Assembly (NCBI RefSeq): GCF_002218045.2
Contig: NZ_AP018685.1
Location: 1 to 64,000, forward strand
Length of the DNA stretch: 64,000 bases
Source: Vibrio rumoiensis
GTDB lineage: Bacteria > Pseudomonadota > Gammaproteobacteria > Enterobacterales > Vibrionaceae
Direction of reading: 5' to 3'
In this document: piece by piece, positions 17,441 to 25,569 of the stretch
Layout: every line of letters begins with the position of its first letter
Position numbering within the stretch: the first letter of the stretch is position 1
Program-made: the position numbers and the translations under genes
Notes under the pieces: generated by a model
What the model saw: only the letters and a program-made list of their open reading frames with translations
What the model was told of the DNA's origin: nothing
Databases searched by the model: none

Positions 17441-18703
17441 TTAGTTACTTAGTTGATACGCCTTATTCACTTCTTCAGCAATAATTTCAATACCACGCTG
17501 CATATCTTGTTCATTTTGTACGTAGTTCATGCGTAAGCATTGATGGGCATGATCCCACTTTTCATCTTTATCTTGTTGGCCGAAGAAGAAGTATTCCCCC
17601 GGAACAATCAATACACCACGGGCTTTTAAGCGTTGGTAGAGTTCCATCGTGGTGATCGGCAGTTCATCAAACCATAGCCATAAGAAAATTGCGCCTTCCG
17701 GCTTATGGATTTTAAAGCGAGAGTCGGGAATCGCACTTTGTAATAGTTCTACCGCATGCTGCGCTTTATGTTGGTAGTAAGGTTTAATCACATTTTCGCT
17801 AAGTGGCAGCAAATCCCCTTGTTTGATCATGTGGGTGGCGATGGCTGGCCCAATGCTGCAAGGGGCTAGATTGATAATGCCATTAACATTGGTCATCGCC
17901 TGAGTCATGGCTTCGCTGGCAATCACAATGCCGCAACGCACGCCCGGCAAACCAAGTTTAGAGAGGCTCATGCACAAAATCGTGTTGTCATTCCAAAAGG
18001 GCGTGACCTCTTCAAAAATAATATTAGGGAAAGGCGTGCCGTAAGCGTTATCAATGATCAGCGGAATATTGTTATCTCGGGCTAGCTTATCGAGCTTACG
18101 AACTTCTTCATCCGTTAAGACATTGCCCGTTGGATTGGTTGGGCGAGAAGCGCAAATCGCCGCCACAGAGTCATCAATGTGCACTTGATCAAAATCGACA
18201 TGGTACTTAAACATGCGATTATCCAGTAACTCTATTTCCGGGTGATAAGACACAAAGATATCTTCATCAATTCCGGCATCACTATAACCAATATATTCTG
18301 GTGCTAAAGGTAGGAGTATTTTCTTATGGCTACCATCGGCTTGGTGACCAGCAAACAGATTAAACAGTGAGAAGAAGGCGCTTTGGCTGCCGTTGGTCAG
18401 GCTGATGTTTTTCGGGCTGATATCCCAACCATAGGTTTGCTGTAATAAGTCCGCTAACGCTTGGATAAATACATTTTTGCCTTGCGGGCCATCGTAGTTG
18501 GTCATGGCGGCAATCAGTTCGCCATTATTGAGCATTTCACAGCTGGCTTGTTTAAAGTAATCGAGCATTTGTGGAATGGCAGCGGGGTTACCGCCACCGA
18601 GCATGATGGCGCCTGGAGTGCGGAGGCCATCATTAAGATCATCCATTAACTGAGTAATGCCTGAGTAGCGATTAAACTTGTCACCAAACTGAGAGAACTG
18701 CAT
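17441..18703 (-). CDS. avtA: AvtA, valine-pyruvate aminotransferase
   Basis: 420 residues from the ATG at 18703; a TTG five codons upstream is also open. PLP-dependent class I/II aminotransferase that exchanges the amino groups of alanine and valine (transaminase C). The start FSQFGDKFNRYSGITQLMDD is typical. The PLP lysine lies in SLSKLGLPG, and SRPTNPTGNV and the C-terminal CLRMNYV, with the carboxylate-binding Arg, are conserved. It converges with ibpA and is transcribed alone, as far as spacing shows. Confidence 0.93.
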   Translation of the reverse strand: MQFSQFGDKFNRYSGITQLMDDLNDGLRTPGAIMLGGGNPAAIPQMLDYFKQASCEMLNNGELIAAMTNYDGPQGKNVFIQALADLLQQTYGWDISPKNISLTNGSQSAFFSLFNLFAGHQADGSHKKILLPLAPEYIGYSDAGIDEDIFVSYHPEIELLDNRMFKYHVDFDQVHIDDSVAAICASRPTNPTGNVLTDEEVRKLDKLARDNNIPLIIDNAYGTPFPNIIFEEVTPFWNDNTILCMSLSKLGLPGVRCGIVIASEAMTQAMTNVNGIINLAPCSIGPAIATHMIKQGDLLPLSENVIKPYYQHKAQHAVELLQSAIPDSRFKIHKPEGAIFLWLWFDELPITTMELYQRLKARGVLIVPGEYFFFGQQDKDEKWDHAHQCLRMNYVQNEQDMQRGIEIIAEEVNKAYQLSN

Positions 18704-18849
18704 ATCCTTTACATCCAACGTTACGGTTTGTTATTGAATGTTGAACATACCTGATTGTGCTATTGAGAGAAAGAGGGAACGATAAACACGTGCAACAAAA
18801 AAGCCATAAAAATGAGTCATTGCTTTAGTGGATAGGTGATCGTGAGGAG

Positions 18850-19878
18850 TTAAACAAAGGTTTTCCAATCAATCCCACTAATGCGCTCATCGGCGATATA
18901 CACCAGCACATCGTCTTTTTTTATGGTGTGCTCCAATGGTGGGTTGAGTGTTAAGCCGTCACCATGGTTTATCGCAATTAAAATTGCATCGTATTGCTGT
19001 TTAAAGCGCGAGAACACGGTATTAAAGCTGGTGGGCTGTCCTTGGTATTTGACCATGTATTGAGTCATGCCAAGCGCATTATTGACCAGTTCGTAATGCA
19101 ATTGGCTTGAGCCGGGATCGACCGCCGATTTAGCGATCATTTCTGAGGCAATTGAAGGAATGCATTCGACGTTTTTGCAGTGTTGCTTGAGTAGTGTGCC
19201 TAGATGAGCATCGCGGAAGTAGGTGACAATATGCGCATCGGGGTTTTCATTGGCGCAGTTCAAACCGGCCGCCATGATGTCGTTGTCGCTATCGAGATCA
19301 ATAATGATGGTTTTAGCTTTTGAGACTCCCGCTTTGGCCATGTCATGTTCATCGGTAAATGAGCTGACATGAACGAACTCTACTTTGCTGGGAAAAGGGT
19401 TTTCAATTTGTTGTGCTGAACACAACACAATATCTTGATGACTGCTTTTGATTTCATGTAGCAGCATTTCGATTAGGTGAGGAGTACGTTGTTCGCTCCA
19501 ACCTAAAATTAAAATATGATTTTCTACATTCACTTTTCTGTGCCCCATTAATCGTGCTTTCCATAGTTGAATAGCGTTAGTGGCCAAACGTCCGATGACC
19601 ATGGCAAATAAACCCACCCCACCCGGAATAATAAATAATGCCGTGACCCATTTACCCATTTCAGTTGTGGGCGACATATCGCCATAACCGACGGTAGAGC
19701 CAGTTACCATGATGTAATAGATGAAATCTGCGAAGGGAGTGAGTGCCGTTTCATTGGCGAGATAAAGCAGGCTCCATGAAATCGTCAAATAAACCAATAA
19801 CGCGAACAGTAAATTCTGCCCGGTTAAGCGGTTAAATTTAGCGGTTATCCAGCGATGTAATAACTGCAATATTGGCAC
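18850..19878 (-). CDS. Two-helix potassium channel with cytoplasmic RCK-like domain
   Basis: 342 residues from a GTG at 19878 with AGGA upstream. One membrane helix (about 22-41), the K+ selectivity filter TVGYGD (62-67), and a second helix (about 76-98) form an ion-channel-2 pore. The rest is a TrkA-N/RCK-like domain, but the usual glycine-rich nucleotide loop is replaced by ILILGWSEQRTPHL. A small C-terminal domain resembling TrkA-C follows. It probably gates K+ passively in the inner membrane. Note that the trkH K+ uptake gene in this window is broken. Confidence 0.82.
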   Translation of the reverse strand: MPILQLLHRWITAKFNRLTGQNLLFALLVYLTISWSLLYLANETALTPFADFIYYIMVTGSTVGYGDMSPTTEMGKWVTALFIIPGGVGLFAMVIGRLATNAIQLWKARLMGHRKVNVENHILILGWSEQRTPHLIEMLLHEIKSSHQDIVLCSAQQIENPFPSKVEFVHVSSFTDEHDMAKAGVSKAKTIIIDLDSDNDIMAAGLNCANENPDAHIVTYFRDAHLGTLLKQHCKNVECIPSIASEMIAKSAVDPGSSQLHYELVNNALGMTQYMVKYQGQPTSFNTVFSRFKQQYDAILIAINHGDGLTLNPPLEHTIKKDDVLVYIADERISGIDWKTFV

Positions 19879-19974
19879 TAATTAGAATCCTTTCAAATGA
19901 TGATACCAACCTTACCAACTATCTGATCACCCTTGCTTGCTAAAAGTGTTTGACCATCTAATGAGTGTGATTGG

Positions 19975-20014
19975 TATTAAAAAGCCCAAGCTACATTGAG
20001 TATAGCTTGGGCTT
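19975..20014 (-). terminator. Terminator of glyS
   Basis: AAGCCCAAGCTA (19982-19993) and TAGCTTGGGCTT (20003-20014) form a perfect 12-bp stem. On the minus strand it runs into TTTTTAAT, 60 bases after the glyS stop. Confidence 0.88.
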
Positions 20015-20074
20015 AATCTTAATGCTTTTAATCAGTTAACAAAGCGATGTTTTGTTACCGATTAATTCTAATGC

Positions 20075-22141
20075 TTATTTTTGCAGTAAAGAGATGTCCG
20101 CAATCTGCAAGAACAAGTTACGTAAGTTGTTCAGTAGAGTCAGGCGGTTCTTTTTCAGCGCTTCATCGTCTGCCATAACCATCACGTTATCGAAGAAGGC
20201 ATCAACCGGCTCACGAAGATCTGCCAACTTGCTTAGCGCTTGTTGGTAATCACCTGTCGCAAATGCAGGTTCTAATGCTTCGGTCATCACTTCAACGTTT
20301 TCAGCTAGGGCTTTTTCGGCATCTTCTTGCAGTAGAGCAAGGTCGATGTCTGCGCTTAGTTCGCCATCGAATTTCGCTAGGATGTTACCCACACGTTTGT
20401 TAGCCGCGGCAAGTGCTTCAGCGGCATCTAAACCACGGAAGTGCGATACCGCTTTAACGCGCTGGTCAAAATCCAGTGGTTTAGTCGGGCGACGAGCCAA
20501 TACTGCTTGAATGATATCAACGCTAAAGCCTTCATCTTGATACCAAGCGCGGAAACGGCCTAACATGAAATCTAATACGTCAGCTTCAACGTTAGCATTA
20601 GTCAGTTTGTCACCGAGAAGTTCTTTGGCTTTCGCGATCAGCACCGTGAGGTCTAGGTTGTAACCTTTCTCTACGATAATGCGCAGAATACCTAAAGAGG
20701 CACGACGTAGTGCAAATGGATCCGAACCTTTTGGTGCTTGGCCAATGCCGAAGATGCCGACTAAGGTATCCAGTTTATCGGCCATCGCAACAGACGCTGC
20801 CACATCCGAGCTTGGCAAGTCATCACCAGCAAAGCGAGGCATGTATTGTTCGTTAAGTGCCACGGCGACTTCTTCGTCTTCACCGTCGTGACGAGCGTAG
20901 TGCATGCCCATCACACCTTGAGTGTCGGTGAATTCAAATACCATAGAAGTCATCAAATCACATTTAGCTAATAGGCCTGCGCGTTTTGATTTCTCAACGT
21001 CGGCACCAATTTGCTCAGCAATAAATCCGGCTAATTCAGTGATGCGGTCGGTTTTGTCTTTGATGGTACCGAGTTGCTTTTGGAAAATCGCGGTTTCCAA
21101 TTCAGGAAGGTGTGATTCCAAAGTACGTTTACGGTCGGTATTAAAGAAGAATTCGGCATCCGCTAGGCGAGGACGAACCACTTTCTCGTTACCTTCGATC
21201 ACTTGACGAGGGTCTTTTGATTCAATGTTCGATACGAAGATGAAGTTTGGTAGTAGCTTCTTATTGTCATCGTAGACAGGGAAGTACTTTTGGTCGCCTT
21301 TCATGGTGTAAACCAAGGCTTCTGAAGGCACTTTTAAGAACTCTTCTTCAAACTTAGCGGTTAATACCACTGGCCATTCAACCAAAGACGTCACTTCTTC
21401 GACTAGATCATCTTCCAGATCAGCCGTACCGCCAACCGCCGCCGCGGCTTTTTGTGAATCTCGTAAAATGATCGCTTTACGTTCTTCGTAATCGGCCATT
21501 ACTTTGCCTTTTTCAGCCAGTAATGTTGGGTATTGATCGGCATTGTCGATAGTAAATTCACGTTCACCCATGAAACGGTGACCACGAATAACACGATCAG
21601 AAGCCACACCTAGGATTTCACCTTGGATAAGCTCATCGCCAAATAGAATGGTTAATGTTTTCACTGGACGAATAAATTGGGTTTCTTTGTCACCCCAACG
21701 CATTGGCTTGGCAATCGGTAGGTTAGCCAGTGCTTTGGCTGCCATATCGACCACTAGGTCTTTGACTGCTTGGCCTTTGACTTCTTGCTTATACAGTAGC
21801 CATTCGCCTTTGTCGGTTTTCAAGCGGTCTGCTTGTTCAACCGTAATGCCATTACCACGCGCCCAACCTTGAGCTGCTTTAGTTGGATTGCCATCGGCAT
21901 CAAACGCTTGAGCAATCGCAGGGCCACGTTTTTCAACGATTTTATCTTGTTGGCTTTCAGCCAGTGAGCTTACTTTTAGCGCCAAACGACGAGGTGCGGC
22001 GTACCATTTCACGCCTTGGTGCTCAAGATCAGCCGCTTTTAGTTCCGCTTCAAAGTTGCTAGCAAACGCTTCAGCTAAGGTGCGAAGTTGCGTTGGTGGT
22101 AACTCTTCGGTGCCGAGTTCAATTAGGAAATTCTTAGCCAT
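20075..22141 (-). CDS. glyS: Glycyl-tRNA synthetase beta subunit
   Basis: 688 residues, the usual length. It forms the alpha2beta2 enzyme with GlyQ and charges tRNA-Gly. The protein begins FLIELGTEELPPTQL and has HD-type and anticodon-binding regions; PLDFDQRVKAVSHFR lies in the C-terminal part. It starts two bases after the glyQ stop, so the two are co-transcribed in the order glyQ-glyS. Confidence 0.97.
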   Translation of the reverse strand: MAKNFLIELGTEELPPTQLRTLAEAFASNFEAELKAADLEHQGVKWYAAPRRLALKVSSLAESQQDKIVEKRGPAIAQAFDADGNPTKAAQGWARGNGITVEQADRLKTDKGEWLLYKQEVKGQAVKDLVVDMAAKALANLPIAKPMRWGDKETQFIRPVKTLTILFGDELIQGEILGVASDRVIRGHRFMGEREFTIDNADQYPTLLAEKGKVMADYEERKAIILRDSQKAAAAVGGTADLEDDLVEEVTSLVEWPVVLTAKFEEEFLKVPSEALVYTMKGDQKYFPVYDDNKKLLPNFIFVSNIESKDPRQVIEGNEKVVRPRLADAEFFFNTDRKRTLESHLPELETAIFQKQLGTIKDKTDRITELAGFIAEQIGADVEKSKRAGLLAKCDLMTSMVFEFTDTQGVMGMHYARHDGEDEEVAVALNEQYMPRFAGDDLPSSDVAASVAMADKLDTLVGIFGIGQAPKGSDPFALRRASLGILRIIVEKGYNLDLTVLIAKAKELLGDKLTNANVEADVLDFMLGRFRAWYQDEGFSVDIIQAVLARRPTKPLDFDQRVKAVSHFRGLDAAEALAAANKRVGNILAKFDGELSADIDLALLQEDAEKALAENVEVMTEALEPAFATGDYQQALSKLADLREPVDAFFDNVMVMADDEALKKNRLTLLNNLRNLFLQIADISLLQK

Positions 22142-22143
22142 GA

Positions 22144-23067
22144 TTACTTCTCCTCAGCTTGCTTGTCTTTACACATTGGGAACCCTAGCGCTTCACGAGA
22201 AGCATAATAAGCTTCTGCGACGGCTTTGGTTAAGTTACGAATGCGTAAGATATAGCGTTGACGTTCAGTCACCGAAATCGCTTTACGAGCATCAAGCAAG
22301 TTAAACGCATGACCGGCTTTTAGAATGCGCTCGTAAGCAGGAAGCGGTAGAGGTTTTTCAAGTTCAAGTAAGTGCAAACATTCTTTTTCACACTGATCGA
22401 AGAAGCTGAATAGGAAATCAACATCGGCGTGTTCGAAGTTGTAGGTGGATTGTTCCACCTCATTTTGGTGGAAGATATCACCGTAGGTTACTTTACCTAA
22501 TGGGCCGTCGGTCCAAACTAAGTCGTAAACCGAATCAACACCTTGAATGTACATCGCAAGACGTTCGATACCGTACGTGATTTCACCGGTCACAGGCTTA
22601 CACTCTAGACCACCCACTTGTTGGAAGTAAGTAAACTGAGTCACTTCCATGCCGTTTAGCCACACTTCCCAGCCTAAGCCCCATGCGCCTAACGTTGGGT
22701 TTTCCCAGTTATCTTCTACGAAACGAATGTCGTGTACTAATGGGTCAATGCCAAGCACTTCTAATGAGCCTAGGTACAACTCTTGAATGTTGTCAGGAGA
22801 AGGCTTGATGATCACTTGGAATTGATAGTAATGCTGAAGGCGGTTCGGGTTTTCACCATAACGGCCATCGGTTGGACGACGTGATGGTTGAACGTAAGCG
22901 GTAGCAATTGGCTCTGGACCAATCGCGCGAAGGCAGGTCATCGGGTGAGAGGTACCTGCACCTACTTCCATATCTAAAGGTTGAACAATGGTACAGCCTA
23001 CTTGGGCCCAATAATCCTGCAGCGCGAGGATCATCCCTTGAAAGGTTTTGACGTCGTATTTTTGCAT
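22144..23067 (-). CDS. glyQ: Glycyl-tRNA synthetase alpha subunit
   Basis: 307 residues. Class II aminoacyl-tRNA synthetase catalytic subunit; the start TFQGMILALQDYWAQVGC and the motif GAGTSHPMTCLRAIGPEP are diagnostic. It builds glycyl-adenylate and transfers glycine to tRNA together with GlyS. The 193-base gap upstream, shared with divergent mntP, holds their promoters; nothing distinctive is seen there. Confidence 0.97.
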   Translation of the reverse strand: MQKYDVKTFQGMILALQDYWAQVGCTIVQPLDMEVGAGTSHPMTCLRAIGPEPIATAYVQPSRRPTDGRYGENPNRLQHYYQFQVIIKPSPDNIQELYLGSLEVLGIDPLVHDIRFVEDNWENPTLGAWGLGWEVWLNGMEVTQFTYFQQVGGLECKPVTGEITYGIERLAMYIQGVDSVYDLVWTDGPLGKVTYGDIFHQNEVEQSTYNFEHADVDFLFSFFDQCEKECLHLLELEKPLPLPAYERILKAGHAFNLLDARKAISVTERQRYILRIRNLTKAVAEAYYASREALGFPMCKDKQAEEK

Positions 23068-23260
23068 AGTCTTTTTTGCCTACTAAATCGCGCGATTTTT
23101 AACTGAAAATTGTGTAGCAGTATAGCGAGTTCACTTATTCGCCTCAATCTATGATTGCAGTAAATGCTTTATTGATTGAATGAAAAGCAGGGAACTTATA
23201 TGCTTTTGCGACAAATAAGCCTTAAAACGGCAAAATAATAAAGAATAGTGAGAATAAGCA

Positions 23261-23809
23261 ATGTTGGATGTGGTGTTGTTAGCCCTAGCGTTAAGTATGG
23301 ATGCTTTTGCGGTATCGATTGGCTTGGGGGCCAAGTTAGGGACGCAAACCCAAAAGCCAAGTGGTTTGGCATTGAAAGCGGGCATTTACTTTGGGGTCTT
23401 TCAGGCTTTGATGCCTTTTATTGGATTCTTAGGTGGCCATGGGGTGTTGGGTTGGATTGAAGATTATGCGCCTTATATTGCGTTTATATTATTGTTGTTT
23501 ATTGGCGCCAAAATGATTTACGAGTCATTTGTTGAAGGTATTGAAGAAGATATCGCGCAAATCACTCACCGTGTGATGTTAACTCTGGCGATCGCCACCA
23601 GTGTTGATGCGATGGCTGCTGGTTTCAGCTTACCACTATTGGATGTTAACCCATTTTTAGCGTGTGCTTTGATTGGTATTGTGACGTTTTTATTCAGCTT
23701 TATCGGTGTGTTTATTGGGCGTAAAAGTGGCACTTGGCTTGAAAGCAAAGCGGAGTTATTGGGTGGCATTGTTTTGATTGCTATCGCCTTTAAGTTTTTA
23801 TTGGTTTAG
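23261..23809 (+). CDS. mntP: MntP, manganese exporter
   Basis: 182 residues with six hydrophobic segments. The two family motifs, SMDAFAVSIGLG (residues about 11-22) and SVDAMAAGFSLP (about 111-122), contain the conserved aspartates of the MntP/DUF204 fold. It exports excess Mn2+ from the cytoplasm. I looked upstream for a yybP-ykoY Mn2+ riboswitch and saw none in the 193-base gap. Confidence 0.92.
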   Translation: MLDVVLLALALSMDAFAVSIGLGAKLGTQTQKPSGLALKAGIYFGVFQALMPFIGFLGGHGVLGWIEDYAPYIAFILLLFIGAKMIYESFVEGIEEDIAQITHRVMLTLAIATSVDAMAAGFSLPLLDVNPFLACALIGIVTFLFSFIGVFIGRKSGTWLESKAELLGGIVLIAIAFKFLLV

Positions 23810-23883
23810 TGATGTTTAATTCATCTATTTGTCATGCTTGTCACTATACTATTTATATACCCTATAAATAGTGAGGTAATGCG

Positions 23884-24120
23884 ATGTTGACACGTTACGC
23901 AGGTATGACCCCAAAGAGCCAAAGTTACTTATTTACCTTTGGTTTGGCATTAACACTAATCGGTATGATGGTCACAGATATGTGGTTGCCGATGGTGGCG
24001 GGGGCGATTATTTTGGCCGGACTGGCGGTTGAGTCTTGGATTCGCATTCTTTACATCATTCCAATGAAGAAACAGTTAACTGAATTGACGGTGCGGCTAA
24101 CTCGGCTTGAACGCAAATAA
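23884..24120 (+). CDS. Small membrane protein of unknown function
   Basis: 78 residues, family not recognised. The ATG at 23884 has a good GAGGT Shine-Dalgarno sequence seven bases upstream. There are two hydrophobic segments (about 14-32 and 35-55) with a tryptophan between them, then a basic, coiled-coil-like tail PMKKQLTELTVRLTRLERK that should lie in the cytoplasm. An intrinsic terminator follows. It is 75 bases after mntP on the same strand and may be co-transcribed, but no function follows from that. Confidence 0.7.
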   Translation: MLTRYAGMTPKSQSYLFTFGLALTLIGMMVTDMWLPMVAGAIILAGLAVESWIRILYIIPMKKQLTELTVRLTRLERK

Positions 24121-24140
24121 GCTCAATACTGATTCGATGA

Positions 24141-24176
24141 CGGCGGTCTATCCTTGGTTAAGGATAGGCCGTTTTT
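24141..24176 (+). terminator. Terminator after the 78-residue gene
   Basis: CGGTCTATCCTT and AAGGATAGGCCG pair (one mismatch) around GGTT, followed by five T residues. It reaches the tusA stop and lies between two convergent genes. Confidence 0.85.
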
Positions 24177-24423
24177 AGTTTAAACCTTTTTTGATCGCGA
24201 ACAGGTACGGCAGTTCGTCAGTACTCGCGTGTAATAGTTGGTGATCCATAAAGCGGCAGAAGCTCGGAATGTCACGAGTAGTCGATGGATCATCGGCGGT
24301 GATTAATAATATTTCGCCATCTTGCATGGTACGAATGGTCTTTCTGACCATCATCACAGGTTCTGGGCAGCGCAAGCCTAGAGCATCCAATGTTTTACTG
24401 GCGTTTTTAGGATCGAATGACAT
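24175..24423 (-). CDS. tusA: TusA, sulfur carrier protein
   Basis: 82 residues. The conserved segment DALGLRCPEPVMMVRKTIR carries the sulfur-accepting cysteine (about residue 19). TusA passes persulfide sulfur from IscS to the TusBCD relay for 2-thiouridine in tRNA. The length matches E. coli TusA (81). A MITE-like element begins 16 bases upstream of its ATG and may have displaced or replaced its native promoter. Confidence 0.94.
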   Translation of the reverse strand: MSFDPKNASKTLDALGLRCPEPVMMVRKTIRTMQDGEILLITADDPSTTRDIPSFCRFMDHQLLHASTDELPYLFAIKKGLN

Positions 24424-24439
24424 AACCGTTTAACTCCTA

Positions 24440-24701
24440 GGGTCTGTTGATCTTTGGTGGTTAGGTTTTGTTCGAGATAAAAGCGTTTTAGGCGAGGCAA
24501 GTCGATTGTAGCCTAGTATTCTAAGTAAATGAGACTTAACGAAGCATAAAGCGTTTTTAGCCGAACCCTTCGGGTAGCGTTTGTTGGGCATTTGTACTGC
24601 GTTATCGACTCCTCGTGTAGGCTAGCTACACCACGGAGTCTCTGCCTTGTTCAAATACCCAACAATTCGCTGTAAAACAATCACGAAAGGTCAACAGACC
24701 C
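24440..24701. mobile_element. MITE-like non-autonomous element, 262 bp
   Basis: The ends are inverted repeats. The left end reads GGGTCTGTTGATCTTTGGTG, and the complement of the right end reads GGGTCTGTTGACCTTTCGTG; similarity continues for about ten more bases. The element is bounded by TA on each side (24438-24439, 24702-24703), or by CTAG if four bases are counted. No ORF is present. A central inverted repeat, GACTCC(TC)GTGTAG...CTACAC(CAC)GGAGTC, lies near 24609-24642. This is the structure of a miniature inverted-repeat transposable element; the parent transposase is unknown and is not obviously the IS630 element at 62545. Confidence 0.75.
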
Positions 24702-24912
24702 TAGTGTGATGTGTGACGAAAAATGAACCGAGATAATACCGATGGAGAAAAAAAAGGCAATTTTGATTTAGTAAACCATGGCTGGTTGACTAGAGTTTAT
24801 ACAAGGGACTCGCTCCTGCTTCCAATCTGAATTTATCTTAATTAGCTGATTTGCTGCCGCTATTCGATTATCTACGAATAGCGGTTTTCTTTTTTAAGCT
24901 TTGGCGACTAAA
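24702..24912. other. Gene-free stretch between the MITE and cyaY
   Basis: About 210 bases with no ORF of note. The only clear structure is the plus-strand terminator at 24857-24895. No convincing promoter is seen upstream of it, so either a weakly expressed small transcript or a relic of an earlier gene order would explain the terminator. Confidence 0.5.
24857..24895 (+). terminator. Orphan plus-strand terminator
   Basis: CCGCTATTCG and CGAATAGCGG form a perfect 10-bp stem with an eight-base loop, then TTTTCTTTTTT. It points rightwards, yet no plus-strand gene precedes it for 740 bases (the previous one already has a terminator). It would not serve cyaY, which reads the other way and has no T run on its side. 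Confidence 0.8.
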
Positions 24913-25227
24913 TTATATCCACTCAATGGTTTCGTTAGCGTGCCTTTCACATTCAGTTTTCACTAGGCTGAAAAGCTCTGCGCCCGTTTTTGAGCAAATC
25001 CACTCGCCATCATTATATTTAAAGTGATAACCGCCCGATTTTGACGCTAACCAGATTTCATGCATCGGCTCTTGGCGGTTAATGATGATTTGGCTACGGT
25101 CTTCAAACTCGAGGGTCATTACATTTCCTGACACGTCATAATCAATATCGGCGCCAGAATCATCAATTGCTTCTTCAATTTTCGTCATCTGAATATCGAC
25201 TAATTGGTGGAATTCCGTATCGTTCAT
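24913..25227 (-). CDS. cyaY: CyaY, bacterial frataxin
   Basis: 104 residues, frataxin fold. It starts NDTEFHQLVDIQMTKIEEAID, an acidic helix that binds iron, and has the beta-sheet core VMTLEFEDRSQIIINRQEP followed by EIWLASKSGGYHF. CyaY modulates IscS-driven Fe-S cluster assembly. In many gammaproteobacteria it sits tail to tail with cyaA, but here cyaA is about 30 kb away at 54839. Confidence 0.93.
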   Translation of the reverse strand: MNDTEFHQLVDIQMTKIEEAIDDSGADIDYDVSGNVMTLEFEDRSQIIINRQEPMHEIWLASKSGGYHFKYNDGEWICSKTGAELFSLVKTECERHANETIEWI

Positions 25228-25322
25228 TGGTTTGATCCTATTGGTTGAGATAGCTTGGCTATTGCTTTTCTTGTGTGTGGTGCGATTATAGGGGGCATTG
25301 AATGATTAATCACGATATCACG

Positions 25323-25553
25323 ATGAAAAAAACAACTTTTAGCTTACTTGCGTTAACTCTACTTGGCTTAGCCGGTTGTGGTCAAACTGGCCCTCTTTAC
25401 TTGCCTGATGAGCAGCCTGAGCCAGTGAATACCGGTGAAGTTTCTATCTCAGGCTCTGATGGAGGCTCTGTGACAGTGAAGCCAGTTGAAACGACGCAAC
25501 CAGAACCTGCAACAGACCCTAACCAGCCTGCAGAGGCTCAAAAAGCAGAATAG
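25323..25553 (+). CDS. lptM: LptM (YifL), small outer-membrane lipoprotein
   Basis: 76 residues from the ATG at 25323. Signal peptide with lipobox LAGC, then the family motif GQTGPLYLPDE and a proline/glutamate-rich tail. LptM supports assembly and disulfide maturation of the LPS translocon LptD in E. coli. An alternative ATG at 25302 has a better G-rich ribosome site but gives a less typical signal peptide; the start is therefore uncertain. It leads the lptM-lysA-dapF-yigA-xerC-yigB cluster. Confidence 0.85.
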   Translation: MKKTTFSLLALTLLGLAGCGQTGPLYLPDEQPEPVNTGEVSISGSDGGSVTVKPVETTQPEPATDPNQPAEAQKAE

Positions 25554-25569
25554 AATAAGGAAGAGAACA

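Noticed and set aside
23068..23260. Possible Mn2+ (yybP-ykoY) riboswitch before mntP
   Set aside because: The gap is shared with glyQ, and I could not find the conserved loops of that riboswitch.
24440..24701. MITE as a derivative of the IS630 element at 62545
   Set aside because: Both have TA borders, but their terminal sequences (GGGTCTGTTGA against CCCAATCAACTT) do not match.
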